From assembly GCA_034189065.1 (NCBI GenBank), contig JAXHVQ010000004.1, forward strand, positions 1 through 64,000: 64,000 nt of DNA, given 5' to 3'. Source of the stretch: FACHB-1406 sp034189065 (GTDB taxonomy: Bacteria > Cyanobacteriota > Cyanobacteriia > Cyanobacteriales > Spirulinaceae). How positions within the stretch are numbered: position 1 is the stretch's first letter; each line of letters opens with the position of its first letter. The notes under the pieces were generated by a model. The model searched no databases and was not told where the DNA came from. It saw only the letters and a program-made list of their open reading frames with translations. This document shows, one piece after another, positions 8,062 to 17,111 of this stretch. A program made the translations under genes and the position numbers.

Positions 8062-9474
8062 TTAATTGTGTTGGTCAATGCGCGATCGCATCTCTTCTAG
8101 AAACCCATTAATTTCGCCTGCAAGCCACTCATTTTCCTGCCGAGTCAAAAACAAACCAAACCGAATTTTGCGCCGCTTCAGGTGTAAAACGCAGAAGGTA
8201 AACGGTTGTCGTGCAAAAGGTAGACGAAGTTGGCTGAGTGTAGCCTCGTGAAGATCGGAGGTATTCCCGTTCATCCTGTTCGTTCCCCAGAGGGACGATA
8301 ACCAATACCACTCCAACGAACAAGTTTCACGATCGAACTTCAGTCGCACATTCATTAAACTGCGAAACAAAAAACTGAAAGTTGGCACCCAGCTACAGAA
8401 ATATAACTCCAGAAGAATGAAAGAGATCGCCAATAAGGTTTTGGCAGAAATACTGACGACCAGAACTGAGAGCAAACCTAAAGCAATAAAGCTCAGCGCT
8501 GGAAGCAGCGGCAAAAGTGCGAATACAAGACTGTAGGTATTGCGTAACCAAACAGATGGAATGTCAATCGCGAGTTGATTTCTGACCTTTTTTAGAACGA
8601 TCGGAGTGCCTTTGGGTTTCTCTGACCGACTAAGAGAGTAAGTAAACGCCAATTCACCTTTTAAAGCCGCCAAAGCTTCTGTAGCGGTTTGAAAGCGATC
8701 TTCAACGATAGGTTCGAGCATTTTTTCCAACCAATTCGCAAAATTCCGAGAAACTCGAACCCGATCGCGAAAATCGATTTTAAGTTTGCGCTGAGGCAAT
8801 TCGGCGGGAGATTTGCTCGTTAACAAAAACAGTAGCGTCGTCCCCAAACCGTACAAGTCTGTGGAGAGGAAAGCTTCTCCTCGAAACTGTTCTGGAGCCA
8901 TGTAACCGTAAGTTCCCACTACCGTACTTCCCCCCATAATCGTATGGCGATAGGTATCCTGCACGGCTCCAAAATCAACAAGAAATACACGGATTTCCTC
9001 GTTCCCTTCGTTTCCTTCCTTAATAATATTCTGCGGTTTGATATCCCGGTGAATGACTGGAGGAGTCAAACTCTGCAAATAGATCAAAATCTCCAAAATG
9101 TGGATGGTCAACTGCTGGACCTCCACTTCATCAGGATGCCACCCCTCCTCAACTAAAGCTGCCAAAGATTGACCGGGTGCCAGTTGTTGCACTAAATAAA
9201 ACGAATGGTCTTGAGATGCGTCTACCTGAAAATAGTCTAGGTAACGCGGAATTGAGGGATGATTCAAACTCTCAAGAATGCGCGCTTCCCGCTCGAACAA
9301 TTCCAGCGCTTTCCAGTCGGTCATTCGGTGCAGGGAGAGAGTTTTTAGAGCAACGTGCTGACCGTTTTTCAGGTCTTTAGCCCTATAGGTGATGCCGAGT
9401 CCGCCTTGTCCCAAGGTCCTAAGAATGCGATAGCGTTGGGCAATAATGGTTTCGGGTAGATATTGTATGTCCAT
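8062..9474 (-). CDS. Serine/threonine protein kinase with C-terminal membrane segments
   Basis: A Hanks-type kinase domain fills residues 1-290: Gly loop GQGGLGITYRA, catalytic Lys in VALKTLSL, HRDIKPQNII with the catalytic Asp, the metal-binding DFGAVQ, and GTYGYMAPEQF at the activation segment. About residues 315-375 contain two or three hydrophobic segments (NTYSLVFALLPLLPALSF, then LLSVLVVSI). A cytoplasmic C-terminal domain of about 90 residues of unknown role follows. It lies 29 bp downstream of the paralogous kinase-ankyrin gene and should be co-transcribed with it. The substrates are unknown. Confidence 0.9.
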   Translation of the reverse strand: MDIQYLPETIIAQRYRILRTLGQGGLGITYRAKDLKNGQHVALKTLSLHRMTDWKALELFEREARILESLNHPSIPRYLDYFQVDASQDHSFYLVQQLAPGQSLAALVEEGWHPDEVEVQQLTIHILEILIYLQSLTPPVIHRDIKPQNIIKEGNEGNEEIRVFLVDFGAVQDTYRHTIMGGSTVVGTYGYMAPEQFRGEAFLSTDLYGLGTTLLFLLTSKSPAELPQRKLKIDFRDRVRVSRNFANWLEKMLEPIVEDRFQTATEALAALKGELAFTYSLSRSEKPKGTPIVLKKVRNQLAIDIPSVWLRNTYSLVFALLPLLPALSFIALGLLSVLVVSISAKTLLAISFILLELYFCSWVPTFSFLFRSLMNVRLKFDRETCSLEWYWLSSLWGTNRMNGNTSDLHEATLSQLRLPFARQPFTFCVLHLKRRKIRFGLFLTRQENEWLAGEINGFLEEMRSRIDQHN

Positions 9475-9503
9475 GTATTGGTTTTGGCTTTGAATTGGTA
9501 TCG

Positions 9504-11912
9504 TTATTTAGCACCATAACGCTTGAGAAGTTCGCTCGTTTCCCAATTGTTAGATTTTGCTGCTAGGGATACTGGAGTGTCACCGTTTTGAGCCTTTCCA
9601 TTCACATCAGCCCCATGCTCGATCAATAATAGGGCAACTTCTTTACTGTTATGGTGTGCTGCCCAGTGCAGTGGGGTTTCGCCATGTTGATTCTTCACAT
9701 TCACATCAGCACCGTGCTCAATGAGTAACTGGGCGAATTTTGTGTTGTTATGCTTGGCTGCCCAGTGAAGAGGTGTGTTGCCATACTTTTCTTTAGCATT
9801 TGGATCTACCCCGCGAGCGAGTAGCAACAGAGCAACTTCCCTGCTGTCATTTGAGGCTGCCCAGTGCAGGGGAGTATAGTCTTCTCGATCCTTCACATTC
9901 ACATCAGCACCGCGCTCAATAAGTAACTGAGCCATTTCTTGACGGTCATGTGATGCTGCCTTATGCAGTGGGGTTTCGCCCTTTTGATCCTTCACATTCA
10001 CATCAGCACCGTACTCGATAAGCCACTGGGCGGGTTCTGGGTCGTTCCGCCACACTGTCAGGTGCAGTGGAGTTTCGCCATGTTGATTCTTCACATTCAC
10101 ATCAGCACCGCGCTCGATAAGCCACTGGGCGAATTCTGGGTCGTTCCGCCACACTGCCCCGTACAGTAGTCGGTTGCCTGTTCGCTCGTTCACATCAGCA
10201 CCGTGCTTAATGAGCAACTGGACAAGTTCTGGGTTGTCGGATGCCTCGTACAATGGGGGATCGCCATTTCGATTCTTCGCATTGACATCAGCGCCGTGCT
10301 TGATGAGCAACTGGGCAAGTTTGATGCGTTCTAGGTTGTTCCTCTGTACTCCGTGATTCTGCGCCACGCCGTGAAGTGGGGTTGTGCCGTCAGAAGTCCT
10401 CGTATTGACATCTGCACCATGTTCGATGAGCAACTGGGCGAGTTCTAGTTGTTTATCCTTTACCATCCTGCTATCCCATCCTGTCGTCATGAGTAGTGGG
10501 GTTTCGCCCTTTTGATTCTTCGCATTGACATCAGCACCGTGTTCAATGAGCAACTGGGCAAGTTTGATGCGTTCTAGGTTGTTATTATTCCAAGTCCATG
10601 CTGCGTGCAGTGGGGTGTCGCCATTTTGATTCTTCGCATTGACATCGGCACCGCGCTCAATAAGCGACCGGGCGAGTTCTAGGCTGCCGCTACGCACCGC
10701 AAAGTACAGTGGGGTGTCGCCCTTTTGATTCTTCACATTCACGTCAGCACCGCGCTCGATGAGCAACTGGGCAAGTTCTAGGTTGTCATCTTCTGCTGCC
10801 GAGTGCAGGGGCGTATGGCCATCTACTAAGCTAATGTTGGGGTTTCCCCCACGCTGAATATACCTTTGTAGGGGTTCGGTGTTGCTCTGCGCGATCGCGT
10901 CATTCACCCAATTGGGTACGATACCAAAAGTGCTTGTAATCGCATATTTATAATAATTAAGCCCAAAAGCAGCAGCGATAGCAGCAACGCCGACACCAAC
11001 GATCGCTTTCTTGCTGATATAACGAATGCCTCCCACCATCTGCCGCTTGCCTTGGAGTACCGCAAGGGCTTCTTTGGCTGAAGCGAAGCGCTCCTCGGCA
11101 TCGGGTTCGAGCATTTTCTCCAACCAGTCGGCCAATTCTTCAGAAATTTGCACGCGAGAGCGAAAATCCAGCTTAAGTCGATTTGTTGGCAACTCTGCCG
11201 GAGAGCGATGGGTTAACAAAAACAGCAGCGTTGCACCCAAACCATACAAGTCTGTGGCGGGGATGGCGCGTCCTTGGAACTGTTCGGGAGCCATGTAACC
11301 AAAGGTTCCAACCACGGTACTGCCCCCAGCGAGGGTACTTTGATAGGTATCTTGGACTGCTCCAAAATCGACGAGGAAGAGTTTACCCCCCCAACCCCCC
11401 TTATTAAGGTGGGCGTTAGGAGTTGCTTTTGCAGGAGGGAAGTTAGGGGTTGCCTTCAGAATAATGTTTTCCGGTTTAATGTCGCGATGAATCACCGGAG
11501 GATCGAAGGCGTGTAAATAAATGAGAACGTTCAAGATTTGCACGGCGATCGCGCGCACTTGCTGTTCGGTGGCGTGCCAGCCTTTCTCGACAACAGCAGC
11601 GAGGGACTCTCCTTCGGCTAACTGTTGGGCGATGTAGAAGGTTCTATCCGTCGGCGCGTCCACTTGGAAGTATTCGAGATACTGCGGAATGCTGGGATGG
11701 CTGAGTTGGGCGAGTACCCTGGCTTCCCGTTCGATCAGTTCGATGAGTTTCCAGTTGCCCGAGTTGCGCAGCGACATGGCTTTGAGGGCAACTTTTTGAT
11801 GGGTTTGCAAGTCTCGAGCGAGATAGGTCGTACCGCTTCCTCCTTTACCTAGAACGTCGAGGATGCAGTATTTTTGCTCGATAATCTCTCCAGTCTCGTG
11901 CAAGGTTTTCAT
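9504..11912 (-). CDS. Serine/threonine protein kinase fused to about 13 ankyrin repeats
   Basis: Residues 1-290 form a kinase domain with all key motifs (GKGGSGTTYLARD, VALKAMSL, HRDIKPENII, DFGAVQ, GTFGYMAPEQF). A short insert (PNFPPAKATPNAHLNKGG) lies just before the DFG loop. A single membrane span follows (AIVGVGVAAIAAAFGLNYY), then about 13 ankyrin repeats of roughly 33 residues, recognisable by GDTPLH, LAQLLIEHGADVN and similar. The repeats are closely related to each other, so the array has expanded recently. Kinase and ankyrins lie on opposite sides of the membrane if the single span is real. The gene precedes the kinase at 8062-9474 by 29 bp. Confidence 0.92.
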   Translation of the reverse strand: MKTLHETGEIIEQKYCILDVLGKGGSGTTYLARDLQTHQKVALKAMSLRNSGNWKLIELIEREARVLAQLSHPSIPQYLEYFQVDAPTDRTFYIAQQLAEGESLAAVVEKGWHATEQQVRAIAVQILNVLIYLHAFDPPVIHRDIKPENIILKATPNFPPAKATPNAHLNKGGWGGKLFLVDFGAVQDTYQSTLAGGSTVVGTFGYMAPEQFQGRAIPATDLYGLGATLLFLLTHRSPAELPTNRLKLDFRSRVQISEELADWLEKMLEPDAEERFASAKEALAVLQGKRQMVGGIRYISKKAIVGVGVAAIAAAFGLNYYKYAITSTFGIVPNWVNDAIAQSNTEPLQRYIQRGGNPNISLVDGHTPLHSAAEDDNLELAQLLIERGADVNVKNQKGDTPLYFAVRSGSLELARSLIERGADVNAKNQNGDTPLHAAWTWNNNNLERIKLAQLLIEHGADVNAKNQKGETPLLMTTGWDSRMVKDKQLELAQLLIEHGADVNTRTSDGTTPLHGVAQNHGVQRNNLERIKLAQLLIKHGADVNAKNRNGDPPLYEASDNPELVQLLIKHGADVNERTGNRLLYGAVWRNDPEFAQWLIERGADVNVKNQHGETPLHLTVWRNDPEPAQWLIEYGADVNVKDQKGETPLHKAASHDRQEMAQLLIERGADVNVKDREDYTPLHWAASNDSREVALLLLARGVDPNAKEKYGNTPLHWAAKHNNTKFAQLLIEHGADVNVKNQHGETPLHWAAHHNSKEVALLLIEHGADVNGKAQNGDTPVSLAAKSNNWETSELLKRYGAK

Positions 11913-11983
11913 ATCGCAATCTGGTGCTGTGAACTCATCTCGAACCGGCGACTCTTTCTATAAGTAGGGCGACCTTATTGAAA

Positions 11984-12190
11984 TTATGCACAACTTTCTT
12001 TGGGGTTCTCCAAATTGATCTCCCGCAGTTTAGCTGCCAGTTGCTCTAGACATTGAAGCAGCAGGATAATTTGTCGCAGATTCAGTTCGCTTTCCAACGG
12101 AGGTTCGTCGCTGTAGAGGTCGCTTGGGGGAAAGATAACATCTTTTTGTAACTTGCGGGGAGGGGATTGAATTTCTGGGGCGAGGGTCAT
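11984..12190 (-). pseudogene. Internally deleted copy of the Uma2 gene
   Basis: The 68-residue reading frame begins MTLAPEIQSPPRKLQKDV and follows the intact Uma2 protein at 7285-7968 for about 50 residues up to LLLQCLEQ. It then jumps directly to the C-terminal tail LAAKLREINLENPKE. About 160 codons, including all catalytic residues, are missing. The sequence just upstream of the start (GGGCGAGGGTCATATCTTTG and beyond) matches that of the intact copy, so the duplication included flanking DNA. It cannot be a nuclease. It lies 71 bp upstream of the kinase-ankyrin gene. Confidence 0.85.
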
Positions 12191-12268
12191 ATCTTTGAGG
12201 GGGAGGCGATCGCGGCCAACCTTCTCATGGCCTAAACTAGAAACAGTCTTATCGCCTCTAACTATTCT

Positions 12269-14257
12269 ATGCCTCAGCGACGCGACTTTAAATTGGGTTT
12301 TGCCATCGCCATTTTCTTAACGAGCGCGATCGCAACCACCAACTGCGCCCATTCTACTGTGCCTTCGCCTCAACTCTCTGCTATGCAACCTCCCGCCGAT
12401 ATCGAAACCCTTTTGGGATTGCAATTGTCTCCCATTCCTCAAGATTTGCAAAATCCCTTCACCCCCCAACTCGAAGCTGAATTTCAACAGCGCGTCCGCC
12501 AAATTATTCGCTTTTATGCCAATCCCAAGGAGTACGGAAACACTGCCCAAGAAAACGAAAAACGCTCTTATCCTCGAGCGATGTTCGACTTTTTAGCCGG
12601 GAATAAAAAGCGCGCGATCGCTTTTCTCCAACAGGAAGATTCCCAAGCTGAAGAACACGCCCACACCGACGGCATCGACTACTACTTTTCCTTCACTCTC
12701 AAAGGACAAATTCGCAAATACTTCCTCTTCGGAAACGAACTCAGGTCCGCTTACAAACAACGGATGTTTGAGGGGGCGAAAAAATGGACCGAACAAGACC
12801 CCCTTACCCGTCCCCATCCCCTCCACGGCAAAGGCGATGGAACGGGCAGAGATTGGGCGATTCAGCGGCGCGGACTTTGGGTAGATAGTCGCAACACCGA
12901 CAACCTGCGTGCCATGCGCGAAACTTCGGTTTACCTCATGGCAGAGGAAACGGGTAACGAAGCGGTGCGCCAACGCTACAAACAAAAAATTCAACGGTAT
13001 GTCTGGGCGCTCTACCACATTGGCATGGGAGAATGGGACTCGGAAACTTACCACAGTCATACCTTCGCCCCCTACCTCAACCTCTACGACTTTGCCAAAG
13101 ATACCGAAGTCAAAGCGTTGGCTAAAGCTGCCTTAGACTGGATGTCAACTGCCGCCGCCCTTAAGTATTATCGCGGAGGTTGGGGCGGACCGACGAAGCG
13201 AGACTATGGCAGGGCAAATACGGTCTACGGGGCTAATGCCGCGCGCGCTTTTCACCTCTATTTTGGCGATACACCCCAACCCAACCCCGACCCAGAACTC
13301 AATACGTTACATTTTATTACCAGTCGCTACCGACCTCCCCTTGCTGTGGTATCGCTGGCACGCAAGGAGTTTGAGGAACCGGTTGAGGTACTGGCGACTA
13401 AACCGATGTATGAAAACTGGACCGAAGGTGGAGATACCCAACCGGGTTATTGGGAAACGCAGTTTTTCGGACGCAGCTATCAAATGGGAAGTGTCGCTGC
13501 GGCTTTTGCCGATGGCGATGTTGGCCCGTTTAAGTTAATGGCCTATAATTCTCAACGCGGGGTGGATTTTTTCGTAGCAAATACTGGCGATAAGGGGGTG
13601 AAACGGGGTAAAAATCGGGGCGACCAAATTGGGCAATTTCGCAATCTTTTGCTATGGTTGCGTCCGGCAACTCAACCGTTTTGGTTTCAAGTTCCGAAGG
13701 GGGCGAAGGGAGAAGTTGAGGAGGGAATTTGGTTTTTTCAGTTGGAAAGGACGTGGTTGGCGGTGCGTCCTATTAATTTGATCGATTATGCAGAAATGCC
13801 GGTTGAGGAGAAGGTAAGGAAGCACTATCCCGACGAACAGATGTTGCGCGCGATCGCGATCGGTCAAGGGTATTCGGGTTTTGCTTTGGAGGTGGGAGAA
13901 GTTGAATCTCACGGCAGTTACGAGGCATTTAAGCAGGCGGTTCGCCAAAAGAATCGATTGAATTTGGAGGATTTAGCGAACGGAACGGTTGATTTTCGAG
14001 GAAGTGATGGAACGCGACTGGAACTGACCTATAATTCTGAAAACGAACTTCCCATTGTTAAGCGTAATGGTAGCGTTTACGACCGTTCGCAACACTTCGA
14101 TTTGTACAACACTGTATTGGGACAGCCCATTGTTTCTTTGGGTTGGAAGCAGGGAACGTTGAAAGTTGAGGCGGGGGGAAGGCAGTTTTCAACAACGGTT
14201 ACCGATGGGAGAGAAGTTGTAGGAAAGAATGGGGGAATGGAAGAAGAAAAGAAGTAG
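12269..14257 (+). CDS. Large predicted lipoprotein, 662 aa, function unknown
   Basis: The N-terminus KLGFAIAIFLTSAIATTNCA has a lipoprotein-like signal with Cys27 as the candidate lipidation site. The protein is rich in aromatic residues and conserved-looking helical segments (YHSHTFAPYLNLYDFAKD, GGWGGPTKRDYGRANTVYG). This recalls the helical toroid of polysaccharide lyases or heparinase-like enzymes, with a beta-rich C-terminal half. That comparison is only an inference from pattern, and I cannot identify the family. It is divergent from the kinase block and is followed by a 376-bp gap. Confidence 0.75.
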   Translation: MPQRRDFKLGFAIAIFLTSAIATTNCAHSTVPSPQLSAMQPPADIETLLGLQLSPIPQDLQNPFTPQLEAEFQQRVRQIIRFYANPKEYGNTAQENEKRSYPRAMFDFLAGNKKRAIAFLQQEDSQAEEHAHTDGIDYYFSFTLKGQIRKYFLFGNELRSAYKQRMFEGAKKWTEQDPLTRPHPLHGKGDGTGRDWAIQRRGLWVDSRNTDNLRAMRETSVYLMAEETGNEAVRQRYKQKIQRYVWALYHIGMGEWDSETYHSHTFAPYLNLYDFAKDTEVKALAKAALDWMSTAAALKYYRGGWGGPTKRDYGRANTVYGANAARAFHLYFGDTPQPNPDPELNTLHFITSRYRPPLAVVSLARKEFEEPVEVLATKPMYENWTEGGDTQPGYWETQFFGRSYQMGSVAAAFADGDVGPFKLMAYNSQRGVDFFVANTGDKGVKRGKNRGDQIGQFRNLLLWLRPATQPFWFQVPKGAKGEVEEGIWFFQLERTWLAVRPINLIDYAEMPVEEKVRKHYPDEQMLRAIAIGQGYSGFALEVGEVESHGSYEAFKQAVRQKNRLNLEDLANGTVDFRGSDGTRLELTYNSENELPIVKRNGSVYDRSQHFDLYNTVLGQPIVSLGWKQGTLKVEAGGRQFSTTVTDGREVVGKNGGMEEEKK

Positions 14258-14633
14258 GGTCGCGGCATTTTCGCTCCTTTAAGTTCAATATAAAAATGTT
14301 ACTCCTCGCCGCGACCCGGTTCGGGGAGAATGTAGATTGTTGAAAGCAGGCAATTTCCCACAACTGGCGATATTTTATCTGGAAATACTGAATAGGCGAT
14401 TTAGTATTTTGAGCGCGAGCAAGCGTTGAATTTTTCACAATTTTTCCTTGCTTTTTTCCAAGACTTGGGATACTATTATTTTATAATGGGAATAGTCGCG
14501 TTTGCAAATGAGTTCAAATATTTCCATTATTATATAGAGTATCACGAGAGAACGCACAAAGCAAGCGCCAAAATTAAATTTAATTTCGCATCTTAACTGC
14601 CCTAAAAACACTAAGCTTGACTGACTTTAAAAC
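14258..14633 (+). other. Intergenic region, 376 bp
   Basis: No gene is visible. A TATAAT at 14482-14487 in an AT-rich stretch could be the -10 box of the glycosyltransferase gene starting at 14634, which would give a leader of about 140 nt. I find no convincing -35 box. Confidence 0.4.
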
Positions 14634-15815
14634 TTGACTGTACTGATTAACCTTTCCGTCCTATTCGATCGACCTACTGGCATCACAACCTATGCCAACA
14701 ATCTCGTTCCCCATCTCAAACCCCTCGATCCCACGCTGTTAATTGCGCGATCGCGTTCTGGTTTTCGCTGCTATGCGATCGCGGACAATCTTTCCCCCGC
14801 ACACGGAAGTCGAGGACATTTGCGGCGTTTGTGGTGGACTCAAGTCGAATTGCCGCGTATTTATCGGAAATTACAATCTTCTCTCATCTTTTCTCCCGTT
14901 CCCGAAGCGCCACTTTACCGTAAGAGTCGCTTCGTTGTTATGGTACACGATTTAATTCCCCTCCGTTTCCCCCAATTGTTCGCGCGATCGCCTTTAATTC
15001 CCTACTTTCGTTGGTATATTCCCCAAGTTCTCGCACAAGCTCAGCATATTATTTGTAATTCTCAAGCAACGGCAAGAGATATTACTGACTTTTGGAATAT
15101 TCCCGCGAAAAAGATAACGCCCATTCCCTTAGCCTATGACAGCAACCACTTTAAACCCCTCAGTCCCAAAAAAGCTTTGAATGAGGAAATTGCGAGTCAA
15201 AAGGATGCGCAACAACTCTTAAGTTCCAAAAAAGCTTTGAATGAGGAACTTTCCCAAGAAGCTAGGGAAGATTTTAGTACAAAACGGCCGTATTTTCTTT
15301 ATATCGGACGACACGATCCCTACAAAAACCTTCAGCGCGTCATCGAAGCATTTGCCAAGTTGGGAGATCGGCATTGCCAACTGTGGATAGCGGGTGCTTG
15401 CGATCCGCGCTATACGCCTGCATTACAGCAACAGGCACAAGAGTTGGAAGTTAGCGATCGCGTCCAATTTTTAGAATACGTCCCATACGCACAACTTCCT
15501 CTTCTTTTAAATCGCGCGATCGCCTTAGTGTTTCCCTCGCTATGGGAAGGCTTCGGTATCCCCGTTCTCGAAGCAATGGCTTGCGGTACGCCAGTCATTA
15601 CCTCAAATTGTTCCTCATTACCCGAAGTGGCTGGCGAGGCTGCCATTTTAGTCGATCCCTACGCTGTAGGAGAAATTCGTGCAGCGATGCAATTATTGTT
15701 GGAGGATGGAGAAACGCGATCGCAACTCGTCCAACTCAGCTTAAAACGCGCTAGTTTATTTAGTTGGGAAAAAACCGGACGACAAACAATGGAAGTTTTG
15801 CAGCAGTATTGTTAG
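14634..15815 (+). CDS. Glycosyltransferase family 4 protein
   Basis: A GT-B fold transferase of the family 4 (GT1-type) group that builds polysaccharide or glycolipid from nucleotide sugars. Acceptor-side N-terminus: LFDRPTGITTYANNL. Donor-binding motif: RHDPYKNLQRVIEAF. E(x)7E region: FPSLWEGFGIPVLEAMACG, typical of the family. Translation starts at TTG 14634. Residues about 177-205 contain a direct duplication: KKALNEE occurs twice, 60 bp apart at DNA level, adding 20 residues in a linker. It is convergent with the glycosyltransferase at 15858-17108. Confidence 0.9.
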   Translation: MTVLINLSVLFDRPTGITTYANNLVPHLKPLDPTLLIARSRSGFRCYAIADNLSPAHGSRGHLRRLWWTQVELPRIYRKLQSSLIFSPVPEAPLYRKSRFVVMVHDLIPLRFPQLFARSPLIPYFRWYIPQVLAQAQHIICNSQATARDITDFWNIPAKKITPIPLAYDSNHFKPLSPKKALNEEIASQKDAQQLLSSKKALNEELSQEAREDFSTKRPYFLYIGRHDPYKNLQRVIEAFAKLGDRHCQLWIAGACDPRYTPALQQQAQELEVSDRVQFLEYVPYAQLPLLLNRAIALVFPSLWEGFGIPVLEAMACGTPVITSNCSSLPEVAGEAAILVDPYAVGEIRAAMQLLLEDGETRSQLVQLSLKRASLFSWEKTGRQTMEVLQQYC

Positions 15816-15867
15816 TCATAACTCATAACTCATAACTCATAACTCATAACTTATAACTCATAACTCA
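15816..15867. repeat. Heptanucleotide tandem repeat (ATAACTC)n
   Basis: About seven copies of ATAACTC, with one variant, fill the gap between convergent genes. The array supplies the last codons and the TGA stop of the minus-strand glycosyltransferase. Such heptamer arrays are the STRR sequences known from filamentous cyanobacteria. Confidence 0.85.
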
Positions 15868-17108
15868 GAATACACTCTTCCCTTCCAACTCCCGCCGCGT
15901 CCCTGCCAATGGCGCAAAGCCGAATCGAAGGTCATCAGGGCGTATAATAGAGCAATAATGGGTAAAGCTAGGGCCCATAGGGGAGAACGTTGATATAAGC
16001 GAACGGTGGGAAAGTAGGCAACACTCATCAAAAACCAAGACAAAAATCCCGCGATCGCAATTTCCCAATGTCCGGTTAAACTGCCTCCAATTGCCCCAAC
16101 GGGAGGCACAATGTAAACTAAAATCATCCCTATTAATGTTCCTACCAACAACCCAGGCGAATAGTTCAGTTGAGTAAAGGCAGTTCTCGCCACCATATCC
16201 CAAATTGTCTCCAAACAATCGTAGGGACGCACGCTATAAGCAGAGTGGGTTAGTCCCAGCCAAATCTTAGACTGCGGGTGGCTACTTTTAACCGCTTTCG
16301 CCAAAGCACAGTCGTCAATTAAAGCCGTTTTGATACATTCAATTCCGCCAATTCGTTCTAACACTTCCCGTTTCATTAAAATACAACCTCCTGCTGCGGC
16401 TGCGGTAGAACGATGTGGATTGTTAACCCAAGGGAAGGGGTATAATTTCTGGAAGAAAAAGACGAAGGCGGGAATGAGTAATTTTTCCCAAAAGCTATGA
16501 CAGCGTAGCAATACCATTAATGACACTAAATCTAGCTCTTCTTCTGTCGCTTTTGTTACCAAACTTTCTACATTTTCGGGAACGCGATCGATATCTGCAT
16601 CGGCGAGTAAGAGATAATCGGGAGGAGGATTTAGCGTACTTGCATAGCGCGTTCCTTGTTCTAAGGCCCACAACTTACCCGTCCATCCTGTGGGAAGCGG
16701 TTGAGAAGGAAGAATGTATAGTTTAGGTCTATCTTTTTTGAGAAGATTTGAGGTAGTTTCAGAAGAACGATCGATATCAGAAACTTCAACTCCCAACGAC
16801 TCTGCAACTTCTTTAGCAACTGCTGCCGTTCCGTCGCGACTTCCGTCATCCACTAAAATTGCTGTTACTGGATAGGTTTGTTGAAGAAGCGATCGCAAGG
16901 TTTTTGGTAATACTTCTGCCTCGTTGCGCGCTGGGATTACCGCGCAAACTGTTTTTTCTAATTCCTCCCTTTTGAAACCGGGTTGGGAAGGATTGATATT
17001 CAATTGTTGATTGCATCGCCAAAATTGTCCCCAAAAGAAGACTAAAACAATCCAAATGAGGAGAGAAGTGATGGTTGACAGGAGTGCGACAGTTTGAAAA
17101 TTAGGCAT
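15858..17108 (-). CDS. Glycosyltransferase family 2, HpnB-like
   Basis: A membrane-anchored GT-A fold enzyme resembling the hopene-associated glycosyltransferase HpnB. One N-terminal span (LLSTITSLLIWIVLVFFWG) precedes the GT2 domain with VIPARNEAEVLPKTLRSL, AILVDDGSRDG and the DxD motif LLLADADIDR. ALIDDCALAKAVK and three to four C-terminal spans follow. The role in hopanoid or glycolipid synthesis is inferred from family resemblance only. It begins 3 bp after the stop of the TOPRIM-like gene, so it probably belongs to the same transcript. Its final residues and stop come from the adjoining heptamer repeat. Confidence 0.85.
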   Translation of the reverse strand: MPNFQTVALLSTITSLLIWIVLVFFWGQFWRCNQQLNINPSQPGFKREELEKTVCAVIPARNEAEVLPKTLRSLLQQTYPVTAILVDDGSRDGTAAVAKEVAESLGVEVSDIDRSSETTSNLLKKDRPKLYILPSQPLPTGWTGKLWALEQGTRYASTLNPPPDYLLLADADIDRVPENVESLVTKATEEELDLVSLMVLLRCHSFWEKLLIPAFVFFFQKLYPFPWVNNPHRSTAAAAGGCILMKREVLERIGGIECIKTALIDDCALAKAVKSSHPQSKIWLGLTHSAYSVRPYDCLETIWDMVARTAFTQLNYSPGLLVGTLIGMILVYIVPPVGAIGGSLTGHWEIAIAGFLSWFLMSVAYFPTVRLYQRSPLWALALPIIALLYALMTFDSALRHWQGRGGSWKGRVYSEL

Positions 17109-17111
17109 TGC

